Part shown: positions 57,716 to 64,000 of the stretch, in pieces
How the letters are laid out: each line of letters begins with the position of its first letter
How positions within the stretch are numbered: the stretch's first letter is position 1
Origin: Paenibacillus vini
Lineage (GTDB): Bacteria > Bacillota > Bacilli > Paenibacillales > Paenibacillaceae
Assembly: GCF_018403325.1 (NCBI RefSeq)
Contig: NZ_BOSL01000006.1
Location: 217,850 to 281,849 of the forward strand
Direction: 5' to 3'
Length of the DNA stretch: 64,000 bases
Translations under genes and position numbers: made by a program
The notes under the pieces: generated by a model
Databases searched by the model: none
What the model saw: the letters and a program-made list of their open reading frames with translations, nothing else
Told to the model about the DNA's origin: nothing

Positions 57716-60700
57716 TTGTCCAACAATAATAAGAATGTCATCTCCAAGAAAAAAATGTTTCTATATTTAGGTTTGTTCCTGCTTATCCTTCTAAGTCTAC
57801 GTTTGCTTTGGTTCCAGTTTAGGACGGTTCCGCCGCATCCCCATGCACATCAAGGGGTTATCGATTTGCGAGATTGGAAATTTAACGATAAGCAGGTTGT
57901 ATATTTAAACGGAGAATGGGAGTTTATACCGGGAGTTCTTTGGGAGCCGGCGGAAGACGGCGGCTTTATTCCAAATGCGGAACAGAAGGAGAAATGGATC
58001 AAGGTACCGGGAAAATGGAACCAGGCGGTGGGCAATAAATCCGGTTATGGATACGGAACCTACCGGCTTAGAGTTCTTGTAGAGGACGCCGGGCAAATCT
58101 TCGGACTGAGGATTCAGAACATACAGAGTGCCTCAAAATTATACGTAAACGGCGAGTTGCTGAAGCAAACCGGAAACCCGGCGGCTAACCGGGCTCTTTA
58201 CCAGGCCCAGAATATCCCGTATACTGTTCAATTCAAGCCTGATGGTAATGAATTCGAGATCGTAATCCAAGCTGCCAACTATAAGATGTATAGCACCGGA
58301 GGCATCACCCAATCGATCAAATTCGGTACGGCTGAAGCCGTGTCGAGAGAAGTGTTTTTCACCCAAAGTATGCAGATAATCGTATGCGTGGTTCTTCTGC
58401 TGCACGCGCTATACGCAGGCATCCTATACTTGCTTGGTCATCGCGGCAGAGAACTCGCTTATTTTTCCGTAACCCTCTTTTTTGCCATTATTTCGATACT
58501 GATTGACGACGATAAGATGCTTTTAGTATGGCTGCCGATAGATTTTGATTGGTCCTTGAAAATTAGAATCGCCGTCTATACCGCAATTCCGGCTTTTTTG
58601 ACTTTATGTATTCGTGCGCTGCTAGGAAGTCGCGGTTTTAAGAAAGGGACGGCTGCATTTGTCGGGCTTTGTGCGGTCAATCTGCTGCTGATTATCTGTT
58701 TGCCTGTGCAGTATATCATTTTTTGCCGTTATGTACTTTTGATCATCATGTTGTCGGTAGCGGTGCTTGTTCCTTCACTCATTTTTGAAACCATTCGCAA
58801 GGGCGAACGAACGGCATTCTTCATTCTTCTATCAGCGGTCGCTCTTTCGACCAATATTTTGATAGGCGGCGTGTTCAAAAGCAGAGTGTGGCCCGACATG
58901 CCTTATTACCCGTTTGATTTCATTATTGCTTTCCTCAGCTTTTGCTGTTTCTGGTTCATTCGTTTCTCTCAAATGACGATCCGGTCTCGGAAGCTAGCGG
59001 ATGAACTCCAGAAAGCGGACAAACTGAAGGATGACTTTCTGGCGAATACTTCGCATGAGCTCAGAAACCCGTTGCACGGGATGATCAATATGGCTCAGGG
59101 CGTATTGGAGAACGAAACTCGCACGTTATCAGAGTCAAGCCGCGGGAATTTGCAGCTGATTGTTACTGTAGGCCAGAGGATGTCACTATTGTTGAATGAT
59201 CTGATAGATGTAACCTTGCTGCGCGAACGAAATGTCCGCTTGAATAAACGGAGCGTTCATCTTCAGGGCGTGATTGTCGGGGTATTCGATATGCTCCGTT
59301 ATTTGACGGACGGCAAAGCGGTGGAATTGGTACATATGGTTCCGGACTCCTTTCCAAAGGTGATCGCTGACGAGAACCGGCTGGTCCAGATTTTATTCAA
59401 TCTGATCCATAATAGTATTAAGTTTACGGAAAAAGGAATCATCTCAGTCGAAGCCGAACTCCAGGACGGGCTGGCAATCATTAGAGTCAAGGATTCGGGA
59501 ATCGGGATGGATGAAGAGACCCGGCGGATCATTTTCAGGCCCTATGAACAAGCGGAAACCGTAATGTCGGGGGCCGGCGGAATCGGACTAGGGCTAAGCA
59601 TTTGCAAGCAATTGGTCGAACTGCATGGCGGAACATTGGAGGTACAATCGTCACCGGGCGAAGGATCGGTATTTGAGTTCAGGCTCGAAGTGGATAACGA
59701 CCTGGAGAGACTGCCGGAGAGCGAAATCCGGCACGAAATCCGGGGGATTAGCGATTTGCCCCCAGTCGCTGAGGGAGTTATAAGAGCGGCGGAGAATGAT
59801 GTGGCTACAGCTGTGACTAGCGAATGGAGACAAGACTCCCCGGTTCATTTTATAAGCAAGCCGCGCATTTTGGCCGTCGATGATGATCCCATTAACTTAA
59901 AGATTCTAGGGAATATTCTTTCTGCGGAGCAATACGATCTTTCCACGGCTTCCGGCGGGAGGGATGCGTTGAAATATTTAGAGCAAGGGGATTGGGACCT
60001 CGTCATATCGGATGTCATGATGCCGCAAATGTCAGGATATGAGTTGACGCGAATGATTCGTACTCAATATGGGATGACGGAGCTGCCGGTTTTACTGCTG
60101 ACGGCCAGAAGCCGTCAGGAGGATATTTATACCGGTTTTGCGGCGGGAGCCAACGATTATGTGACTAAACCCGTAGGATCGCTCGATTTAAAGGCAAGGG
60201 TCCAAGCCTTGATCCATCTCAGACATTCGGTAGGTGAACGTCTGCGCATGGAGGCCGCCTGGCTTCAAGCTCAAATCCAGCCGCACTTCCTGTTCAACAC
60301 GCTTAATTCCATCGCCTCCTTAAGCGAGAGTGATCATGGCAGGATGGTGGGTCTGCTGGAAGAGTTCGGAAACTACTTGCAGATGAGCTTTAATCCGAGA
60401 AATTTGCAGCGTTTGGTCTCATTGGAGTTCGAACTGGAATTGACCCGTTCTTATATGTATATTGAGAAAGAAAGGTTTGGAGACCGGTTGCAAATTCAGT
60501 GGGACATCTCGGGATCGTTAGCTGCTGAAGTCCCGCCGCTCTCTCTTCAGACCCTGGTTGAGAATGCGGTTCGGCACGGGATTTTGACACGGGCCAGCGG
60601 TGGTACGGTTACAATTCGCATTGCCGAGGAAGAACACGGCTGGCTTATCGCGGTGATAGATGACGGCGTGGGTATCGAGAAGGAGAAACTGGATCAACTG

Positions 60701-60853
60701 TTGGCGGGGACGGAACAGGTTCATCGCGGGATCGGATTGATCAACACGGACCGGAGATTGAAGCAAATTTACGGCCGGGGACTAAGCATCACCAGTATAA
60801 GCGGCCAAGGCACGACGGTATCTTTCAAGATCCCCAAACAGACAGGGAATTAG
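57716..60853 (+). CDS. hybrid sensor kinase with 7TMR-DISM sensor, receiver and second LytS-type kinase
   Basis: A 1045-residue membrane protein. After an N-terminal helix, an outer 7TMR-DISM-type jelly-roll domain (about 35-200, with VYLNGEWEFIPG and YGYGTYRLRVLVED) is followed by seven helices (about 215-420). A first kinase has H447 in ANTSHELRNPLHG, and its ATPase domain has NLIHNSIKF and DSGIGMD. A receiver domain (about 715-830) has D766 in VISDVMMPQMSG. A second, LytS-like kinase has H857 in QIQPHFLFNTLNSIASL and NAVRHGILTRASGG. Start TTG 57716 behind GAGAGGAT; ATG 57755 is an alternative. A GGDEF gene follows 38 bases after the stop. Phosphorelay or crosstalk to the GGDEF protein is inference. 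Confidence 0.87.
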   Translation: MSNNNKNVISKKKMFLYLGLFLLILLSLRLLWFQFRTVPPHPHAHQGVIDLRDWKFNDKQVVYLNGEWEFIPGVLWEPAEDGGFIPNAEQKEKWIKVPGKWNQAVGNKSGYGYGTYRLRVLVEDAGQIFGLRIQNIQSASKLYVNGELLKQTGNPAANRALYQAQNIPYTVQFKPDGNEFEIVIQAANYKMYSTGGITQSIKFGTAEAVSREVFFTQSMQIIVCVVLLLHALYAGILYLLGHRGRELAYFSVTLFFAIISILIDDDKMLLVWLPIDFDWSLKIRIAVYTAIPAFLTLCIRALLGSRGFKKGTAAFVGLCAVNLLLIICLPVQYIIFCRYVLLIIMLSVAVLVPSLIFETIRKGERTAFFILLSAVALSTNILIGGVFKSRVWPDMPYYPFDFIIAFLSFCCFWFIRFSQMTIRSRKLADELQKADKLKDDFLANTSHELRNPLHGMINMAQGVLENETRTLSESSRGNLQLIVTVGQRMSLLLNDLIDVTLLRERNVRLNKRSVHLQGVIVGVFDMLRYLTDGKAVELVHMVPDSFPKVIADENRLVQILFNLIHNSIKFTEKGIISVEAELQDGLAIIRVKDSGIGMDEETRRIIFRPYEQAETVMSGAGGIGLGLSICKQLVELHGGTLEVQSSPGEGSVFEFRLEVDNDLERLPESEIRHEIRGISDLPPVAEGVIRAAENDVATAVTSEWRQDSPVHFISKPRILAVDDDPINLKILGNILSAEQYDLSTASGGRDALKYLEQGDWDLVISDVMMPQMSGYELTRMIRTQYGMTELPVLLLTARSRQEDIYTGFAAGANDYVTKPVGSLDLKARVQALIHLRHSVGERLRMEAAWLQAQIQPHFLFNTLNSIASLSESDHGRMVGLLEEFGNYLQMSFNPRNLQRLVSLEFELELTRSYMYIEKERFGDRLQIQWDISGSLAAEVPPLSLQTLVENAVRHGILTRASGGTVTIRIAEEEHGWLIAVIDDGVGIEKEKLDQLLAGTEQVHRGIGLINTDRRLKQIYGRGLSITSISGQGTTVSFKIPKQTGN

Positions 60854-60891
60854 CGTCAGGAAAATGACAACAGTACGGGTTGGTGATACAG

Positions 60892-61521
60892 ATGAATTTG
60901 ACAAGTCCTTATGTGCACTATTTTATATATGGATTACTTTTGATTGTCTTCTTGGGCGGAGCGCTCTACATACGTGCTTTGCGGGCGGAAAGAAATGCTT
61001 TAAGGGAATTGGTGTACCGGGATCCCGTGACGGGTTTGCTGAATCGAAGCGGGTTCGATGATTTTTGGGAGCATTATCGGAAGAAAGAAAATTTGGCCTT
61101 GCTAAGTCTGGATCTGGACGGTTTTAAGGAAATCAATGATACTTATGGCCACTCGGCGGGAGATGCGCTGCTTAAAGAAGTAAGTCAAGGCTTGATGCAG
61201 GTCACGAACAAAAACCAGCTGGCGTTCCGGATGGGAGGCGACGAGTTCCTGTTCATTATGAAAAACTACGATCCTAACCAGGTTGAAATTATGGCCTCGT
61301 TAATCTTGAAAAAGATTAGCAGGCCGTATTTTATCCAGGACCGGGATATATCCGTAACGGGAAGCATCGGCATCAGCATGTGCGAAGCATCCAAGGCGGA
61401 CCGGGCCCGTTTGTTGGAAGAAGCCGATAGCGCAATGTACCGGGCCAAGCGGAAGGGGAAAAACGGATACCATGTGTTTTCGCATACTTCAACTAACGGT
61501 ATCATGAGTTCTGATTCATGA
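60892..61521 (+). CDS. GGDEF-domain diguanylate cyclase
   Basis: A 209-residue membrane enzyme. One N-terminal helix (about 9-29) anchors a GGDEF domain (about 45-195). The active site is intact: RMGGDEFLFIM, with the substrate region LDLDGFKEINDTYGHSAGDA and the strand TGSIGISM. It should make c-di-GMP from two GTP. The inhibitory site RxxD that often lies five residues before GGDEF is absent (KNQL there), so it lacks that product feedback. There is no PAS or other sensor. ATG 60892 is preferred; TTG 60880 is possible. The gene follows the hybrid kinase closely and lies 6-12 kb from the c-di-GMP riboswitches. Confidence 0.9.
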   Translation: MNLTSPYVHYFIYGLLLIVFLGGALYIRALRAERNALRELVYRDPVTGLLNRSGFDDFWEHYRKKENLALLSLDLDGFKEINDTYGHSAGDALLKEVSQGLMQVTNKNQLAFRMGGDEFLFIMKNYDPNQVEIMASLILKKISRPYFIQDRDISVTGSIGISMCEASKADRARLLEEADSAMYRAKRKGKNGYHVFSHTSTNGIMSSDS

Positions 61522-61637
61522 AGAAGATAACACAAAAGTCCATATAGAAAATCACTTTATTATCGTTACTCCTTCTGGATAACATAGTAGAATGAAGGAT
61601 ATCATTCCAGAATTCAGAACATTTCAGGAGGATTCCA

Positions 61638-63827
61638 ATGCCTATCTTTTTCGACGAAGCTCAAAATCTGTTCCATTTACAATCGCAAAACTCCAGCTAC
61701 ATCATACAACTGGTTCGCGGGTATGCCGCCCATGTTTATTACGGACGCAAACTTAGACAGGACAGTAATCTGAAGGGAATGTTGAGTTTTAATGAGCGGG
61801 CCTCCTTCAGCCCGAATCCGATACCGGATGACAAGTCGATTTCATTGGATACGCTGCCGCAAGAATACCCTCAATATGGGAGCAGCGATTTCAGAAGCCC
61901 GGCTTATCAAGTGAAGCTGGCGAATGGTACGCGGGTAACCGAGCTTGCCTACCGGACGCATCGGATCCTTCAGGGTAAGCCGGAGTTAAAAGGACTGCCG
62001 GCCGTGTATACGGAGCACGAGAGCGAAGCCGAAACGCTGGAGCTGGAACTCAGCGATGCGGTTTCCGGTCTGACCGTCATTTTGAGTTATACGGTATTTG
62101 CGGATTCCGCTGCGATCACCAGATCGGCAAGGATCGTGAACGAGAGCGGGGCCCCGTTAGAATTGGAGCGGGCATTGAGCGCCTCGCTGGATTTTGCCGA
62201 TTCCGATTACGATGCCTTGTATTTGTCGGGAGCGTGGGCACGGGAGCGTCATGTTCAGAGAAGAAGGCTTGCACCGGGCGTTACGGGAATCGGAAGCCGT
62301 AGAGGTTCCAGCTCGCATCAGCAAAATCCGTTCTTTGCCTTGCTTCGCCCGGATGCGAACGAGCGGCAGGGAGAAGTGTACGGCGTGAGTTTGGTATACA
62401 GCGGTAACTTTATCGCTGAAGCTGAAGTGGAGCAGTTCGGCATGACCCGTCTGCAAATTGGCTTGAATCCGTTTGATTTCTCCTGGCATCTGGAGCCGGG
62501 TGAATCTTTTCAAACGCCGGAAGCGGTGCTTGTATACTCGAACGAAGGCCTCGGAGGCATGTCCCGGGAATATCACCGCTTATACCGGACAAGACTTTGC
62601 CGGGGACAGCACCGTGACCGTGAGCGTCCGATTCTGGTCAACAACTGGGAAGCGACTTACTTCGATTTCAATGCCGACAAAATCGAGGCGATCGCTCAAG
62701 CGGGCAGCAAGCTGGGAATCGAGCTGTTTGTGCTTGATGACGGCTGGTTTGGGCGGCGTGACCGTGACAACAGCTCGCTCGGGGATTGGTTTGAGGACCG
62801 GCGCAAGTTGCCGGGCGGCCTGAAAGATCTGGCGAACCGGGTGAAGGCAACCGGGTTGCAATTCGGGTTATGGTTCGAGCCGGAAATGGTATCGCCCGAC
62901 AGCGATCTCTACCGCAGCCACCCGGACTGGTGTTTGCATGTGCCGGACCGCCGCCGGACGGAAGCCCGGGAGCAGCTTGTGCTCGATATGTCGAGAAGTG
63001 ATGTCCGTGAGTATCTGTACGAGCGTTTAAGTGATATTTTCAGCACGGTTCCGGTTACCTATGTGAAATGGGACATGAATCGCAATATGACGGAAATCGG
63101 TTCGTCCGAAATTCCGGCTGATCGTCAGAAGGAAATTGCGCACCGTTACATTCTAGGTTTGTACGAACTGCTCGAACGCCTTACCGGAGAATTCCCGCAC
63201 ATTTTGTTCGAGAGCTGTTCGGGCGGTGGCGGCCGGTTTGACCCGGGGATGCTGTATTATATGCCACAGACGTGGACCAGCGATGATACCGATGCTGTCG
63301 AGCGGTTGAAGATCCAGTACGGAACCAGCCTTGTATATCCCGTGTCGACGATGGGAGCGCATGTCTCGGCCGTACCGAACCATCAAGTGGAACGTACAAC
63401 CTCGCTTACGTTCCGCGGCGATGTGGCCATGTCCGGAAACTTCGGATACGAGCTTGATTTGACTAAATTTACGGCAGAGGAACAAGAAACCGCTAAACAG
63501 CAAATTGAAACTTACAAGGAGATTCGCGGATTGGTTCAGCAGGGTGAGCTGTACCGGCTCCTTAGCCCGTTTGAAGGCAACGAGACCTCCTGGATGTTCG
63601 TTAGCCGCGACCGTAATGAAGCCTTGCTGTTCTATTTTAAAGTTTTGGCGGAACCGAATGCGCCGCTTCGTAATGTGAAGCTGGAAGGTTTGGATCCGGA
63701 GAAGAACTATTGTTTGGAAGCGAGTGGAGAAATTTACGGCGGTGATCGTTTGATGGCCTTAGGGCTGCCGGTATCTTCATTAAGGGGCGATTTTGCAAGT
63801 ATGTGGGTCCGGTTGAAGGCCGTATAA
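61638..63827 (+). CDS. alpha-galactosidase, GH36
   Basis: A 729-residue glycoside hydrolase that removes alpha-1,6-linked galactose from melibiose, raffinose and related sugars. The N-terminal beta-supersandwich (about 1-320) is followed by a TIM barrel with LFVLDDGWFGRRDRD, the nucleophile D479 in VKWDMNR and the acid/base region WTSDDTDAVERL (D549/D550). SCSGGGGRFD is the conserved loop. The length equals the family norm and no signal peptide is seen, so it is cytoplasmic. TCAGGAGG precedes ATG. No sugar transporter or regulator adjoins it in this window. Confidence 0.92.
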   Translation: MPIFFDEAQNLFHLQSQNSSYIIQLVRGYAAHVYYGRKLRQDSNLKGMLSFNERASFSPNPIPDDKSISLDTLPQEYPQYGSSDFRSPAYQVKLANGTRVTELAYRTHRILQGKPELKGLPAVYTEHESEAETLELELSDAVSGLTVILSYTVFADSAAITRSARIVNESGAPLELERALSASLDFADSDYDALYLSGAWARERHVQRRRLAPGVTGIGSRRGSSSHQQNPFFALLRPDANERQGEVYGVSLVYSGNFIAEAEVEQFGMTRLQIGLNPFDFSWHLEPGESFQTPEAVLVYSNEGLGGMSREYHRLYRTRLCRGQHRDRERPILVNNWEATYFDFNADKIEAIAQAGSKLGIELFVLDDGWFGRRDRDNSSLGDWFEDRRKLPGGLKDLANRVKATGLQFGLWFEPEMVSPDSDLYRSHPDWCLHVPDRRRTEAREQLVLDMSRSDVREYLYERLSDIFSTVPVTYVKWDMNRNMTEIGSSEIPADRQKEIAHRYILGLYELLERLTGEFPHILFESCSGGGGRFDPGMLYYMPQTWTSDDTDAVERLKIQYGTSLVYPVSTMGAHVSAVPNHQVERTTSLTFRGDVAMSGNFGYELDLTKFTAEEQETAKQQIETYKEIRGLVQQGELYRLLSPFEGNETSWMFVSRDRNEALLFYFKVLAEPNAPLRNVKLEGLDPEKNYCLEASGEIYGGDRLMALGLPVSSLRGDFASMWVRLKAV

Positions 63828-63915
63828 TACGCTTCATCGTTTTGTTTCATAAAAGAAAGAGCCTGGGGCCATTTAAACTGGTACCCTTGTCAAGGACACT
63901 TAAAAAAGAGAAGGC

Positions 63916-64000
63916 TTAGGCAACAGACAATAGATGATTCCTGTACTGAACAGGGGTCATCTTTTTTAATCCCCATTGATACCTGTGATGGTTGTAATAT
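63916..64000 (-). mobile_element. IS3-family transposase (orfB) C-terminal end, partial
   Basis: On the minus strand the frame entering from the right edge reads YNHHRYQWGLKKMTPVQYRN and ends with TAA (63916-63918), the standard C-terminus of IS3-type orfB transposases. The element's end is probably at about 63875-63900, where AGTGTCCTTGACAAGG is seen on the minus strand. The rest lies outside the window. Confidence 0.8.

Overview
The window looks like chromosomal DNA of a Paenibacillus-type Firmicute. The signs are strong AGGAGG-like ribosome binding sites, frequent TTG/GTG starts, a Bce-type peptide-antibiotic module, SLH-anchored surface protein, class B sortase, and a Pro-Pro endopeptidase of a kind known from Paenibacillus alvei. 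No rRNA, tRNA or CRISPR array was seen.

Layout. (1) 1-5.3 kb: a BceRS two-component system followed by its BceAB transporter, then a DUF418 gene reduced to its two ends. (2) 5.4-16.6 kb: an AT-richer run of small, mostly co-directional single-domain genes (GNAT acetyltransferases, DinB, nucleotidyltransferase, DUF1801, PPOX flavoprotein, HAD, HD, NTF2-like, small membrane proteins), closing with a divergent RidA/HxlR pair and an M50 peptidase. (3) 16.75-22.96 kb: a GC-richer four-gene operon, TerB-N/TerB-C protein + BrxD-like ATPase + DEAD/DEAH helicase + pentapeptide-repeat protein. The first three match the Shango anti-phage system (SngA, SngB, SngC). The fourth is translationally coupled. 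The promoter carries a near-palindromic LexA/DinR-like box. (4) 23-40.4 kb: a secreted alpha/beta-hydrolase with a CBM9-like domain, then another run of GNAT, NUDIX, HAD, phosphatase and methyltransferase genes, including two unusual fusions (HD+DinB; P-loop kinase+DUF4269). (5) 40.5-47.9 kb: cysK, an MmyB-type regulator divergent from a stand-alone fabF, an AraC regulator divergent from an ABC exporter, and a DUF4349 lipoprotein. (6) 48-54.5 kb: the most interesting locus. A 1669-residue vWFA/MucBP/SLH surface protein sits behind a sigma-A promoter, a GEMM-I (c-di-GMP-I type) riboswitch and a terminator. Convergent to it is a secreted Pro-Pro endopeptidase (PPEP) behind a sigma-A promoter and two tandem c-di-GMP-I riboswitches. 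The surface protein has a Pro-Pro-rich linker (LPPLP, VPP) just before its SLH anchor, the expected place for PPEP cleavage. (7) 54.7-57.5 kb: an IS1182 remnant that has removed the 5' end of a TPKTG-tailed repeat surface protein, and a class B sortase. (8) 57.7-63.8 kb: a hybrid kinase with two kinase modules and a receiver, a GGDEF diguanylate cyclase directly after it, and a GH36 alpha-galactosidase. The window ends inside an IS3-type transposase.

How the parts may work together. The geometry of the switches suggests opposite logic. In the adhesin leader the terminator's 5' arm lies inside the aptamer, so ligand should allow read-through. In the protease leader a separate terminator follows the first aptamer, and the aptamer's P1 3' strand can pair with that terminator's 5' arm, so ligand should favour termination. 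High c-di-GMP would then mean adhesin made and protease off; low c-di-GMP would mean protease made and adhesin shed. This mirrors the published Clostridioides difficile adhesin/PPEP-1 logic but here uses GEMM-I elements only, doubled on the protease. The GGDEF enzyme 7 kb away is a candidate local source of the signal. All functional statements are inferred from sequence alone; no search or folding program was run.
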